A DNA stretch of 64,000 bases from Candidatus Absconditabacteria bacterium (GCA_028693445.1 JAQUVI010000005.1:1-64000), one strand, 5' to 3'; positions 19,270-30,158 are shown, numbered from the stretch's first letter. A program made the numbers and translations. The notes: generated by a model from the sequence alone, not told the origin.

Positions 19270-19615
19270 ATAAATAGTTTCACTATTTCACTTATATAGT
19301 GAATATAATCTTTTAAATATAAAATTTCAAGAGATTTTTATCTTTAATATATTTATAAATATAATTTCACTATTTCACTTATATAGTAAAATAGATTTCA
19401 CTAAAATAGTTAATATACTTATAAGACACCTAAAACACAATTTCATTGTTTCATCGAACTAGTGAATTTATATAAAAAACTTCCGGCTTCGATAAAAAAG
19501 AACCAATTCTACTGTATTTTCACTATTTCACAGAAACAGGTATCGTATTATTTACTAATTTTATTATGTTATTATTTTTATTAATTCATTGTTTCATCGA
19601 ATTAGTGAATTTTAA
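19270..19615. promoter_or_regulatory. HigA operator array in divergent promoter region
   Basis: Repeated motif TTCACTATTTCACTTATATA with GTGAA in copies near 19277, 19368, 19443 (TTCATTGTTTCATCGAACTA), 19522 and 19586. The first copy contains TTCACTTATATAGTGAA, a palindrome that overlaps a TTGAAA-17-TATATT promoter reading toward higA 2. The others extend toward the divergent C39-like gene, which may thus be controlled by the same regulator. Confidence 0.6.
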
Positions 19616-19688
19616 AGTTTGTTTATTATTTTTTGCATTTTTAGAAAAAATTCATAAACTTTGTTTTTCATTAAAATATTAGTTTACT

Positions 19689-20123
19689 ATGATCTATTAT
19701 AAACAAAAAGAAGAGCGATCTTGTTGACCAGCTTGTATTAAAATGATTTTGGGAAAATTAGGAAAAAATGTTTCTGAAGATTTTTTGATAAAAAAATTAA
19801 AAACCAGCCACAAAATAGGAACTTCTACCAAAAATATTATAAAATTTTTAAAAAAAGAAAATATTGATTTTACTTATTGTATTAATTGAAGTATAAAAAA
19901 AATGAATAATTATTTAGAAAATCACATAATATTAATTAGATATCATCTCCCAAAAGAAAAAACAGATCATTATGCTCTTTATGTTTGACCTAAAAATTGA
20001 AGAGTACATCTTTGGGATCCTTGGTATGGTAAAAATCACACTTATTCTGTTGATTATTTTAATAAACATCGAAAATCAACACGAGAATGATACGAAAAAG
20101 GATTTATAGCTATAAAAAAATAA
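19689..20123 (+). CDS. C39-like papain-fold peptidase
   Basis: 144 residues. RSCGPACIKMIL supplies the catalytic cysteine in the C39 Q/R-xCGPAC context, and DHYALYVGPKNGRVHLWDPW gives the H-hydrophobic-V and D-P catalytic histidine/aspartate pair. C39 domains cleave after double glycine in peptide export. Here the domain stands alone, with no ABC transporter or membrane helix, so a soluble protease or peptide-binding role is open. Divergent from higA 2. Confidence 0.75.
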
Positions 20124-20139
20124 GTTTGGATAAAAATTT

Positions 20140-20325
20140 TTAATCTTCTTTTATTTCAACAGTTATTTTCGCTTTTTTAGGAAGTTTTGTTGTTTCTGGT
20201 AAATTATTTAATAATTTTTCAAATCATCAATCATAAGATCTAAATCATACATGTTCTACTTTTTCTTTTCCAATTTCAATTACCTCAAAATACATTTCTC
20301 CTTCGAAAGTATATGATTTTTCCAT
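20140..20325 (-). CDS. Small protein of unknown function
   Basis: 61 residues, MEKSYTFEGEMYFEVIEIGK then FRSYDGGFEKLLNNLPETTK. No family recognised. Convergent with the C39-like gene, 16 bp between stops; 24 nt downstream of the DUF134 gene on the same strand, so possibly in one operon. Confidence 0.5.
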
Positions 20326-20349
20326 TTATATATAATTTAAATATAAATC

Positions 20350-20628
20350 TTATTCTGTACAAATCTTTATAGCTTTTCATTCTACCAAAGCATCTGCAAT
20401 TTTATTGTGGGCTGATTGAAGAAGTCTATTGAATGTTGGAGCAGATATTCACATTTTTTCTGCTCATTGTTGCATAGAACAACTTTCTTTATCTGCTAAT
20501 CTAAATGCCTCATATTCATCAAGTCAAAGAACTATCATTTCAATTCACCTTTGAGGAATTCATGCTGGTTTAAAAACAGTACATATAGGATTTCACTCTA
20601 TGTTTCTAAATTTTCTTCTTCTTCACAT
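20350..20628 (-). CDS. DUF134-family HTH protein
   Basis: 92 residues. CTVFKPAGIPQRGIEMIVLG, LDEYEAFRLADKESCSMQQG, AEKMGISAPTFNRLLQSAHN and KIADALVEGKAIKI are the DUF134 blocks: a sigma-like helix-turn-helix with a cysteine near the N-terminus. DUF134 genes commonly sit next to DUF5320 genes and NifX/Mrp-type proteins in anaerobes; only the DUF5320 partner is here. Role unknown, probably metal or redox linked. Confidence 0.85.
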
Positions 20629-20652
20629 TACAAAAAAATTAATAATAAATTT

Positions 20653-20832
20653 TTAATCTGATATTTTTTTTCATCTATTTCATTGTCATTTTTTTTGTCA
20701 ACATCTTTGATTTCATTGTCATCTTCAAAATTCAATGTTTTTTCCTTTTTCTCAATTTTTTTCACAATTACCCATTTTTGCCCCTGTCATAGGCCCTTGA
20801 CCTTTTGGCCCTGTTCAATCTCTTCTTGGCAT
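20653..20832 (-). CDS. DUF5320-like Gly-rich small protein
   Basis: 59 residues starting MPRRDGTGPKGQGPMTGAKM, the hallmark of DUF5320, with Cys near residue 23 and a Gln/Gly/Arg-rich end. Eleven of its glycines are TGA. Upstream neighbour of the DUF134 gene, 24 nt apart. Confidence 0.8.
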
Positions 20833-20919
20833 GATTATGTAGTTAATATATAAAAGTAAAATTATTATAATGAAACATATTTCATAATCAAGAGAAAAGA
20901 TTGTTGTTGTAAATTGGTT

Positions 20920-21636
20920 TTATTTCATTCCGATCGATCGGAGATGGAGTGTATCTGAAATTGGTTGCTTTGGGCCATAAAGTTTATCTCCGAGGATCGG
21001 GGCTCATATACTTTTTAGATGAACCCTGATTTGGTGGCGTATTCATTTGTGAATCATAACCCTTAATAATGATATATTTTTTTCTTGATCGTAAGAAATC
21101 AATTCTATCGTAGTAGAAACCAGATGTGGCTCTCATCTTCATTGGTTTTTATCTTTTTCATGGTTTATAAATATCATTTTTTGGTTATCAAAACGATGAT
21201 GCATAATGGGGGTTTCTATTGTTATAAAACCCTCGTTTGACTTAAAAAATGGATTGCCGTGAACTTGTGTGATATACATTTTTTGTATGGCTAATTTTTG
21301 TTGTTGTTCCTTGTATAACTCGTAACTTTCTATGTTTTTGGCAAAATAAAGGAATCCACCAGTATCATTATCTAATCTATTTAGCAAACCATATTCTTGT
21401 TCTTTTGTAAACTCAGTTGTTTGATAGTGAAGAAAAATATCTATATCTTGTTTTACATACCCATCAAGATAACAATATGAACTATATTGATCAAAATCAG
21501 AATTATTATTTATAATTGATTGTAATTTTTGTAAGTCCTCAAAATAATCCAAAATTGATTGTTGACCTCAAAAAGTAGAGGCAATTCCATTTGGTTTTCG
21601 AAGAAGTATGTAGTTTTGGTTTGAGTATAGCATCAT
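20920..21636 (-). CDS. RluA-family RNA pseudouridine synthase
   Basis: 238 residues. NYILLRKPNGIASTFGGQ is the usual start strand; LLNRLDNDTGGFLYFAKN is the catalytic RLDxxTxG motif (Asp near residue 95); MYITQVHGNPFF, then MIHKGIRHQIRVHLKSIG and PILGDKLYG are the C-terminal signature. No S4 domain. Target RNA unknown. Two adjacent ATGs start it; the first is taken. Confidence 0.88.
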
Positions 21637-21712
21637 TTTAAGGTTAATAAATTTTTAAGTTTGTTTATTATTCAATTATTCAATTATTGAATTTATTAGA
21701 TTTTTGTTTCTT

Positions 21713-22567
21713 TTAATCAAATCTTAATCATAAATAGACAAAACCTATTAACATTAATATAAATCATATAATAGTAATTAACGAAAACCTTTTCTTTATT
21801 TTAATTTTTGGAAACATAAATACTAATATTGTTGATATTATTGTTCGAAATACCCAATTTAATAAAAACAATAGAAAACTTCATTCATTGGGAAAGTTTG
21901 ATCAACATCAACTACAATTTGGATAAATAAAAGCTTTTAATGGAAAACCTCACTTTTTTTGAAAAAAATCTCATAAAAATAAAGATAACCACAAAAATAT
22001 TTGCGAAAATGACCATATTTTTATTAAAAACTGATATTTTTTGTTTAGCATTAAAGATAAAATCAATAGAAAGAAACTAATTCATCAAAACAAAATATAC
22101 CAATATTGAAAATATCAACGCATATTTGATTCTATATATTTGAGGTAAGGGTGGTTTTCTATATATTTTCATTGGTTAATATATTGTTGGTAACGTTCTA
22201 CCATAGGATATTTTTTGCTTATCAACTTCAATGTTGTATAATCTTTTCATGTTGTTTTAAAAATTCGATTAGTATCCAATATATTTCAATTCATTATTAT
22301 TGCAACAATAATATCGTCGATTTTTGGTAAATCACTTGTTCAATAATATTTTTGGATCTTTGGTACAACAATTGGTTTTTGTAAAAAATCTCATTTTATA
22401 ACAAGATAAGGGTCTATTGTGTGCGTGTTTTCTGTTTCTTCAACAATTGTTCAAACAAAAAACAGTTTAACTTCTGGGTTGTTAAATAATGACTCTGGAA
22501 TATCTCAGGCAAATGATGATCAGATACAAAAACTTATCAATAAAGATACATAATAAATTAATTTCAT
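21713..22567 (-). CDS. Secretory membrane protein of unknown function
   Basis: 284 residues. Signal peptide (MKLIYYVSLLISFCIGSSFA), about 125 extracellular residues (KTTGKDYTTLKLISKKYPMV), then four membrane helices (WYILFGGISFFLLILSLML; FLIKIWSFSQIFLWLSLFL; FLLFLLNWVFRTIISTILVF; SLITIIGFILMLIGFVYLGL) with CSGC between helices two and three. The first half resembles TPM-domain proteins only loosely. No family is claimed. Confidence 0.65.
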
Positions 22568-22626
22568 TTTTATTTCTACAAAATAAATTTATGTCGTTAT
22601 AATATTTATTATTTTTAAAACAAGAA

Positions 22627-22657
22627 AAAAGACACACTTTCGTGCGTCTTTCCTTAT
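22627..22657 (-). terminator. Terminator after secF
   Basis: Minus strand: GACGCAC-GAAA-GTGTGTC with GT pairs, then six T. Confidence 0.75.
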
Positions 22658-22668
22658 TTTTGAAATTA

Positions 22669-23631
22669 TTATTCTTGTTCCATAGCTCTTCTTTCTTTTT
22701 TGTATTTACCCATAGTAAGATAAGCCATTGGAGCTGCTATAAATATTGATGAAAATGATCATGCTAATACTCATATACCAATAGTAAAAGCAAAATCTTT
22801 GATTGCTCATGTTCCAAATATATACATTGCAACTATAACCAATAATGTAGATAATGATGTACCAATAGATCTTCTCATTGTTTGCCATAAACTAGTATCA
22901 AATATTTTACCATATACAAGATTTTTTTCGTTCTTGTTTTGTATATTTTCTCTAATTCTATCAAAAACTATAATAGTATCGTTTATACTATAACCCATAT
23001 TTGTAAGAACAGCTATTATAAAAACAGTGTCTACTGTTACAGAGTTATTTATCATCATCAAAAAACCATAAGCTCATGCAGGAATTGATGCATCGAAAAT
23101 CATAGTAATAATTGTAACTATAGCCAATGTACTTGGTGGAATTGATTTTCTAATAGCAGAAAATGAAAACATCATATAAATTGCCATCAAAGCCAATCAT
23201 ATAAGTAATGCATTTTTTGCTGTTTTTTGCATATAATTTCATACACTAGGTCATGTAATTGACTGAGATATAATTTCATCTGTATCAGAAATATATGATC
23301 AGGCCAAAAGTTGTTCTTCTATTTGATTTGAAAGTTCGTTTACTTTTTCATCATTTTCAACCTTTGTTTTTACTGAAATTTCTGTTGTTTCTCATTCTAC
23401 TTGAATAAGAACATTTGGGTTCTGATATTTTTGTTGTGTCAGATATGTTGTAAGATCTGATTGTAATTTTTGGTTATCTACTATATTTGTAATAGTAATT
23501 TTTACTCAACCAGTAAATTCTTCGGAAAGCCTTACATTCATAAAAAACAATGTCCATGCTCATATAAGAATCATTCATCCTACTATTAACCATAAGTAGG
23601 TTCTTTTGATAATAGAAAACTTCTTAATCAT
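22669..23631 (-). CDS. secF: SecF protein translocase subunit
   Basis: 320 residues. Helix 1 (RTYLWLIVGGMILIGAWTLF), the periplasmic P1 domain (EEFTGGVKITITN), then five helices with the SecF signature TMGYSINDTIIVFDRIREN (as TNMGYSINDTIIV) and WQTMRRSIGTSLSTLLVIV. With SecD it uses the proton gradient to help preprotein export. SecD is not adjacent here. A likely terminator follows. Confidence 0.95.
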
Positions 23632-23664
23632 TTTTAACTATAAAAAATAAAACGTCAGTATCTT

Positions 23665-24411
23665 TTATGGATTTGTAATATGTTTTCAAGGGGGAGTAGT
23701 AATATAATAATTTTTTGCTGCTTCTTCTTGTGCCTTCTTTTTGTTTGTACCAAATCATTGTGCGAGTTTTTGAGTTTCAATATATATTTCTGATAAATAC
23801 ATTTCAACATTTCATTTTTCGTCTACTTTGTGCTCAATATCTTTGTATATTGGAAGTTGTTTATATTCTTTTTGAATATATTCTTGAAGCATTGTCTTAT
23901 AACTTTTTACTGGATCTTTGCTAATTTGAGTAATTTTACTAAAAATATATGTGTCTATAAAGTTTTCTGCTATATCATTTCAAAGATCTAAATAAACAAA
24001 ACCTAATAAGGACTCTAAACAATCTGATAATATAGCGTTTTTATTTCTTCATTGCATTCTTTCTTCTCATTTACTTACAAAAATATATTTATCTAGTCAT
24101 ATTTCTTTTGCTACATCTGCAAGCGTCTCTTCTCTAACTAGAGCTATTTTATATAAAGTAAGATCTGATTCTGAATAATTTGGATATTTTATAAACAAAA
24201 GTTTGTTTGTTATTGCTGACAGGATTCCATCTCCCAAAAATTCTAATCTTTCATTGTGATCCAATATATGTTTATAATCAGCTGCAAAAGATTTGTGAAC
24301 AAAAGATTGAATCATCAAATTATCGTCCTTTATTTTTTCTACAGGAATATTTAAATTTTTTAGAAAATCTTTGATTTGGGGTTTTTGATCTAGCACTTCT
24401 TGTGGAAGCAT
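23665..24411 (-). CDS. rnc: Ribonuclease III
   Basis: 248 residues. HNERLEFLGDGILSAITNKL is the RNase III signature with the catalytic Glu/Asp; KNAILSDCLESLLGFVYLD holds the second acidic pair. The C-terminal double-stranded RNA-binding domain (YKTMLQEYIQKEYKQLPIYK to AQGFGTNKKKAQEEAAKNYY) is complete. A 7-residue tail (GKHITNP) follows a TGA that table 11 would call stop. Confidence 0.95.
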
Positions 24412-24425
24412 TTGGTAATTTTATG

Positions 24426-24515
24426 GGGTAAAATTAGGTAGATTAGAGATGTTAGATAGATTAGTTAGATTAGAAACTTAATCATGTCTAATCTATTTAA
24501 AAAACCTAATCTGTC
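24426..24515. repeat. GATTAGA-type short repeat cluster
   Basis: Several ATTAGA/TTAGAT units (AGGTAGATTAGAGATGTTAG and ATAGATTAGTTAGATTAGAA, then the complement CTAATCTATT and CCTAATCTGTC), able to form a hairpin. Similar units occur near 29890-29920, 59645 and 63930. Confidence 0.4.
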
Positions 24516-26030
24516 TTATTTATAATAATCAAATCTTTTTCATTTTACTCTATCTATATAACTATTTCAAAGTATAAGTAAAAGCTCAGTTCAACTTAAT
24601 TGTTCTTGAATAACCTCTTCTGGTCAAATAAAAGTATCTTCTAGTGTTTTTTCGTTGATATCGATAATTTTATCAATAGCTAAAAAAGATTTTATCATAT
24701 GAATTGTATTATCGTATTCTCATGTTCATAAAATATAAAGCTCTGTTTGAAGATATGGACTTGGTGCGTTTTTGGTTGAAGGTACATTGAAAGCATATTT
24801 TTTTAATTTTACTGCAACCTGATTTGCGTGTCAATCAGTTTTTACTTTTTGTTGTCTTGCATATTGTTTATCTATACCATTTCGAATTGTTATTTGAGGA
24901 TTTTCTATAAGATATTCTTGGTTGTGCATAACATAAAATGTAAAATTATTTATATAACTATAATTTGATGGGTTTGTTTTATCTGATCAAACTGGCAACA
25001 TAACAGCTGCTCATCAAAACTGTGCAGCATCTGGAGCATATAAAAAACACCCAGGATAAGAATATCTATGCGCTATGTTACTACAATCTGTTGTTAATCA
25101 ATAAGAAAATATGTTTTTTAAATTATCTATATATTGGACCAAACCTATCATTTCATCTACAGAAACATTTGTTTTTACCATTTTTGTATAATCTTGGTAT
25201 AGTTGTTTAATTTTATTTGGTTTAAGTCATTGTTCTATAAATTTTGTAATTATTGCTTTAACGATTTGTTGTTGTCTAATAGATCTATCAAAATCTGAGG
25301 TTGTATGTCTTGATCTAGCATACATCAAAGCTGTTTCTCAATTTATTGTTTGAAGTCATGTTCATATTTCAAAAGTTTTATATCATAAATTTTCATCTGG
25401 ATATGTTGTATCACGAATTGCCTTTGGAACATCTATTTCTATACCACCCAAAGTATCTATAACATTTTTAAATCATGCAAAATCTATAACAGCATAATAA
25501 GGAATTGTAATATCCATTATACTTTCCAATTGACCAATCATAGCTTTTGCTCATGTATCAAATTCACGATTTCTTCATAATCATCTAGAAAAAACCTCAT
25601 TTATTCTACCAAAAACTCTAGTTTCTTTATTGACAACATAAAAATCTCTAGGAACAGAAACCATTGTAACTGCTCATATTTTTTTATTCCAAGAGGCTAC
25701 CATTATAGAATCTGCCAAAAATCATCAATGATGAACTTCTCATCAATATCATAACAACATAATATTTACATTTCAATATTGATCTTCTATCATATCTTTT
25801 CAAATTCTCTTACTAACAACATTTATTGTTGTTTTTCATATAGTATGAGCTATTGATTGACCTGCTTGAATAATAAATTTACTAAAATATCATATACAAA
25901 GAATACAAAAAATAACTACAAAAATATTAATCAGACTTTTTTTTTGAGAATTTCAACTCACCAAATCTCAGTAAGTATTGTATTTTTTAACATCTCAAAT
26001 TCTTTTATTAACAAATTTATTTCTACTCAT
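24516..26030 (-). CDS. LytR-CpsA-Psr family cell-wall glycopolymer ligase
   Basis: 504 residues. Cytoplasmic N-terminus, one membrane helix (SLINIFVVIFCILCIGYFSK), then the LCP domain: LADSIMVASWNKKIGAVTMV, SVPRDFYV (phosphate-binding Arg), FAGFKNVIDTLGGIEIDV, and TALMYARSRHTTSDFDRSIR, the RxR---sDfxR motif. A LytR_C-like domain (VMLPVGSDKTNPSNYSYINN onward) ends it. Such enzymes attach wall polymers to peptidoglycan. Start set by the Lys-rich N-terminus ahead of the helix. Confidence 0.9.
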
Positions 26031-26223
26031 TTTTTACAACAAATACAATAAAAATTAAACGGACTGAATTATATGATAATTGACTTTAACATCAAGAGAA
26101 AAATAAGATAAAAAAAGTATTGAAAAATTTGCATTTTTTTTGTTTTCTGACTATAATTAATTAGAACGTTTTATTTTGGGACGTTTGATTATAATTTAAA
26201 TTTTATTTTTAATTAATAATATT

Positions 26224-27291
26224 ATGGCAGCAAGTTTTGATATCGAGCAGATTCTTACTCTTATCGAAAAAAATGTTAATATCTCAGATCTTCATCTTTC
26301 TGGTGGAGAAAGTATTGCTTATAGACTTAATGGTGAAGTAATAAGAGAAGAACAAGCATGAAAATTAAGTAATGAGAGTATGGAACTTATTGTTAGACAA
26401 CTTTTTGCTTGAAATCCTCAAAGATTTGATAAATTTTTGGGTGATAAAGAAGCTGATTTTGCTTATATTTCAAAATCAGGAATTCCTTATAGAGTAAATG
26501 CTTTCTTTAAAACAGGAAGGCTTGGTGTTGTAATGAGAAAAATCAACTGAACAGCTAAAAAACTAGAAGACTTGATGTTTGTAGATATAGCTGAAAGTGT
26601 TAAAAAAAACGTATTGAACCAAAAAAAATGATTATATCTTGTTACTGGTCCTACTGGATCTGGTAAATCTACATCACTTGTAGCTATGCTTGAAGAAATC
26701 AACAAAACTAGATCAGAAAATATGATTACTATTGAAGATCCTATTGAATTCGTTTTTAAACCACAAAAATGTATTATTTCTCAAAGAGAAATTGGTCATG
26801 ATACTTGGTCTTTTCCTAATGCGCTTAGAGCAGCAATGCGTGAAGATCCTGATATTATATTTGTGGGTGAGATTCGTGATAGAGAAACTGCTGAATCAGC
26901 TTTGAGTTTGGCAGAAACTGGTCACTTGGTATTTAGTACATTACATACAAATTCAGCTGCTAATACTGTAAATAGACTTATTTCATTTTTCCCTCCAGAA
27001 ATACAAGAAAGTGTTTGTGATAGATTAGCTACTTCATTGATTGGAGTACAATCACAAATGCTTGTAAAAAGTAAAATGGGAAGTAGGGTTTGAATTTATG
27101 AACTTATGCTTAATACAACATCTATAAGAAACAATATTAAAAAAAGAGAGATTGAACAACTTGATAATATTATAGAAACATCTTCTTTAATTGGTATGAT
27201 CAATCTTAAAAAATATTCACAAAGACTTATTGATAAACAAATTGTGGATCCAAAAGAACTGGATTGGTTGATTAAAGGTTCGTCGCTTTAG
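26224..27291 (+). CDS. pilT: PilT-like type IV pilus retraction ATPase
   Basis: 355 residues. N-terminal domain (NISDLHLSGGESIAYRLNGE) then Walker A GPTGSGKST near residue 140, the Asp box (IEDPIEFVFKP), Walker B (EDPDIIFVGEIRDRETAESA) and the His box ETGHLVFSTLHTNSAANTVN. PilT retracts type IV pili, driving twitching and DNA uptake; ComEC and a pilin are also in this window. Confidence 0.93.
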
Positions 27292-27344
27292 TATAAATTA
27301 GATATAATTATTTTATTAATCCATTTAAAAATTAACATTATGAA

Positions 27345-27530
27345 ATGACTGATACTATATTTGGTTATAAATGATGATGAAAACCAAAACCTCTTACAAA
27401 AAAAGAAATTGAACAAATGAAAAAAATTATGAAAAAAGTCCCAGTTATAAAAGCTAGAAATGATATATATCATGAATATGAAGAAAAAAATGCTGATAAA
27501 GAATTTGAAAACAAATTAAATAATTTATAG
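27345..27530 (+). CDS. Small charged protein, unknown
   Basis: 61 residues: MTDTIFGYKGGGKPKPLTKK then a Lys/Glu-rich helix. Three consecutive TGA codons make GGG. No family recognised. Between pilT and a coiled-coil gene on the same strand. Confidence 0.55.
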
Positions 27531-27542
27531 ATACACTAAAAC

Positions 27543-27586
27543 AAACTTCTCTTATGCTCTTCGATAAACTCAGGGCGACAAAGATA
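27543..27586. repeat. Family C type repeat
   Basis: AAACTTCTCTTATGCTCTTC then GATAAACTCAGGGCGACAAA; related to the TTGTCNCTCTGA / AAGAGCATAAGAG elements at 48848 and 62570. Confidence 0.4.
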
Positions 27587-27644
27587 ATATGTAATCTAAC
27601 TAATATTTATAACATTATATTTAATATTTAACATTATATTTAAA

Positions 27645-28055
27645 ATGGTTAATATTGAGCTTATCCAACAAAAATTACCTCAAGAATTACGAGAAATAGC
27701 CAAAAACTATACTATTTCTGATAATTTTTTGGAAACAATGTCGGATATTATTATATTAGTTTTACAATCAAAATCTTTGGATACTCAACAAGAAAAACAA
27801 TCTTGGTTTGATCTTTTACCATTAATGAATCAAGAACAAGTTGATAAATTACGTGATATTTTGACTAGAGAAAAACAAAAATTGGAAGAAATTGAAAAGA
27901 AATATGAACAAAAGAAAGAAGATGTTGTTAATAAATATGTACAAAAATATGATGAAAGTTCTTATCAAAACAAAATCGTACAATTAAAAGAAAATGAAGA
28001 AGCTCATAAAGAAAAAGAACATGAAGAAGCTGACGCTCTTTTAAATAATTTATAA
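27645..28055 (+). CDS. Coiled-coil protein, unknown
   Basis: 136 residues. A helical N-terminal part (ELIQQKLPQELREIAKNYTI, QEKQSWFDLLPLMNQEQVDK) followed by a long Lys/Glu-rich coiled coil (residues about 75-130). No glycines, so code use is uninformative. Cytoplasmic; it precedes two secretory membrane proteins on the same strand. Function unknown. Confidence 0.65.
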   Translation: MVNIELIQQKLPQELREIAKNYTISDNFLETMSDIIILVLQSKSLDTQQEKQSWFDLLPLMNQEQVDKLRDILTREKQKLEEIEKKYEQKKEDVVNKYVQKYDESSYQNKIVQLKENEEAHKEKEHEEADALLNNL

Positions 28056-28075
28056 TTTATAATTAATAATTTATA

Positions 28076-28714
28076 ATGTATAATTATGTTAAGAAAATTA
28101 TAGTCTGATTATTTACTTTTGTTTTATTATGAATTAATATAAGCAATACTTTTGCTGTTAGAGATGTTATGGATATTATGTTTCAACCAGCTAAATGATA
28201 TGAAAAAGTTATTGATCTTGGTAGTACAAAAAATGCTGTAGGTAATGAAGTTTTTAAAGAATCTACTAATGTTTGATTTAATGATAATTTTGGTAATTGA
28301 TGTTTTGTGAATAATCAACATATAGAACAATCTATTATTGAATCTCAAATGGATCAGGTTTGATTTCAATGAACAGAAAGAGAATTTTGTGAAAATGTTT
28401 TAGGTGGTGATTATGATATTAATACTCTTTGAGGTGAAACACAAGCTCCTTTGATTGTAAGAATAACTAAATTTTTACTTAGACTTACTATAGTTTTATC
28501 TATTACTATGGTTTTGTATAACGGTATACTTTGGGTAATAGAATCTGCTAAATGAGGTGATGTAAAAGATGCTAAAAACAATATTCTTTATATTGTTGGT
28601 GGGATTTTACTTGCTTTATCTAGTGTTGTAATTATAAATATTATTAGTTCTATAACATTAAGTAGTCTTAATATTAATGATATGCCAAATCAAAATATAA
28701 ATAACAATCAATAA
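28076..28714 (+). CDS. Secretory two-helix membrane protein, pilin-like
   Basis: 212 residues. Signal sequence (YVKKIIVGLFTFVLLGINIS), a soluble part with two Cys (GNGCFVNNQ, EFCENVLGGDYD), then two C-terminal membrane helices (LTIVLSITMVLYNGILWVIE; NILYIVGGILLALSSVVIII-like). The two-helix layout with a short basic loop (SAKGGDVKDAKNN) matches the next gene and TrbC/VirB2-type pilins with an added ectodomain. Chosen start ATG 28076 gives a four-residue lead to the signal. Confidence 0.6.
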
Positions 28715-28738
28715 TATATTTATCTTTTATAGAAAATA

Positions 28739-29116
28739 ATGATTAAAAAAATTATATTATGAATATTTGGTTTGTTTATGATAGGATCTTTTTTTCAACA
28801 ATCTTTTGCTATTACTGTTGAATTACCACGTGCTCAATGAAATCCTGATATAGCTGTGATTTGACCCGAACAAATTTCTGGTGATGAAACAACTTTTTTT
28901 AATACTATTCAATTAGTTAATAAATATTTATGGTTTTGACTTGGTGTTGTTTGTATGGTAGTATTGGTTTGGGGATGAATTCAATTAATTACAGCAAATG
29001 GTAATGATGAAAAAATGAAAAAAACAAATAAACTTTTAATGTGAGCTTTGATAGGTATTTTGATATCAATATTATCATATTCTGTAGTAAGATTAGTTGT
29101 AAATCTTTTTCAATAA
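28739..29116 (+). CDS. TrbC/VirB2-like small pilin candidate
   Basis: 125 residues. Signal peptide (KKIILGIFGLFMIGSFFQQS, cut near FAIT), short linker, helix 1 (YLWFGLGVVCMVVLVWGGIQ), basic loop NGNDEKMKKTNK, helix 2 (LLMGALIGILISILSYSVVR). This is the VirB2/TrbC topology, used as the pilin of type IV secretion, though no VirB4 or other T4SS gene is in the window. It follows a larger protein with the same two-helix end by 24 nt. Confidence 0.6.
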
Positions 29117-29163
29117 AAATTCTACATTTTGTTTTGTTAGTTTACAAGCTTGTTTTATATAAT

Positions 29164-29195
29164 AAACACAGATAATACCTGTGTTTTTATTTTTA
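29164..29195 (+). terminator. Terminator after pilin-like genes
   Basis: AACACAG-ATAATAC-CTGTGTT followed by a T-rich tail. Confidence 0.65.
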
Positions 29196-29474
29196 TATCT
29201 ATTATATATTATTTTTTATTTTATGTTTTATTTTTCAACTTTTTAACATTTTTTATTTTATAGAATAATTTTTATTTATAAGTTTTGAATACTATAAAAA
29301 CAATAATAAACATTTTGTTGATATTTTTGTTTTATTATTATTTTTAATTTATTTAATTATTTAATATATTATATTTAAAATAGATTTGTTGAAAAATTAA
29401 AATAAAAATATAAGCACTTGAAAATAATAAATAAATTCCTATTTATACATAGATTTATTTTTTTCTTATATAAT
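29196..29474. other. A/T-only gap
   Basis: Almost pure A and T; no gene or specific site seen. Confidence 0.5.
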
Positions 29475-29885
29475 ATGAAAGATTTATTAAAAAGAATTTC
29501 TATATGAATTGTATCATGAAGTTTTATGTGATATATTACATATTTATTTTTTACATGAAAAACTATTGTTTATCAATGATTTTCTGAATTTAATATATTA
29601 TATTTTATTATATTAGCTATTATTGCTTTATATTTATTTATTTTGTTTGCTATACATCCAATATATATGAAAATCAATAAAATTACTTTATTTGTAATGT
29701 GAATAGGTTTGGTTTTAATGGGAGATACTGTTTTTATAAATAATTCTGAATTATATATTTATATTTCTGATATTACAAAAATACTTTGATCTTTTTTGGT
29801 AGTTTTGGCTTGGACAAACTTTTTTGTGAGTTCAAAATCTAAAAAACAAAAAGAAAATAGTAAAATGGAAATTATAGAAGTATAA
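29475..29885 (+). CDS. Four-helix membrane protein, unknown
   Basis: 136 residues. Helices near 8-27, 40-60 (ILYFIILAIIALYLFILFAI), 69-86 (ITLFVMGIGLVLMGDTVFIN) and 98-115 (LGSFLVVLAWTNFFV), with a Lys-rich tail. No family recognised. Lies just before the tRNA-Gly locus. Confidence 0.6.
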
Positions 29886-29927
29886 ATTAGAAGGGTTAGA
29901 TAGATTAGACAGGGTTAGTTTATTTAA

Positions 29928-29949
29928 GCAGGCATAGCTCAATTGGCTA
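29928..29949 (+). repeat. Detached 5' end of tRNA-Gly gene
   Basis: 22 nt identical to the first 22 nt of the tRNA-Gly at 30024 (GCAGGCATAGCTCAATTGGC then TA), 96 bp upstream of it, followed by unrelated DNA with a CCCTCT-AA-AGAGGG hairpin. Likely a remnant of insertion or duplication at the tRNA. Confidence 0.7.
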
Positions 29950-30023
29950 CCCTCTAAAGAGGGCAAGGAGCGCTTGATTAGATTGTTTGATAAAAAACCT
30001 AAAGATTATTAGATATTTACCAT

Positions 30024-30100
30024 GCAGGCATAGCTCAATTGGCTAGAGCGCGTCCTTGCCAAGGACGAGGTTGCGGGTTCAAATCCCGTTGCTTGCTCCA
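30024..30100 (+). tRNA. tRNA-Gly(GCC)
   Basis: Full cloverleaf: acceptor GCAGGCA/TGCTTGC, anticodon loop CTTGCCAA with GCC, T-arm CGGGTTCAAATCCCG, U73 and encoded CCA. Reads GGC/GGU; UGA needs the separate tRNA at 40122. Confidence 0.93.
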
Positions 30101-30108
30101 CTAAAAAT

Positions 30109-30130
30109 AAGCTTTTGATAAGCTTTTTTT
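30109..30130 (+). terminator. Terminator after tRNA-Gly
   Basis: AAGCTT-TTGAT-AAGCTT followed by T7. Confidence 0.75.
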
Positions 30131-30158
30131 GTTTTATATAAAAAATATAAAAAAAGAC

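Noticed and set aside
19270-19615. CRISPR array
   Set aside because: The repeats are degenerate palindromes at irregular spacing and look like operators; no cas gene is in the window.
30024-30100. Cys or Trp identity for the tRNA with anticodon UCA elsewhere
   Set aside because: At 40122 the U73 discriminator and C2-G71 pair point to glycine, and UGA positions in proteins are conserved glycines, not Trp or Cys.
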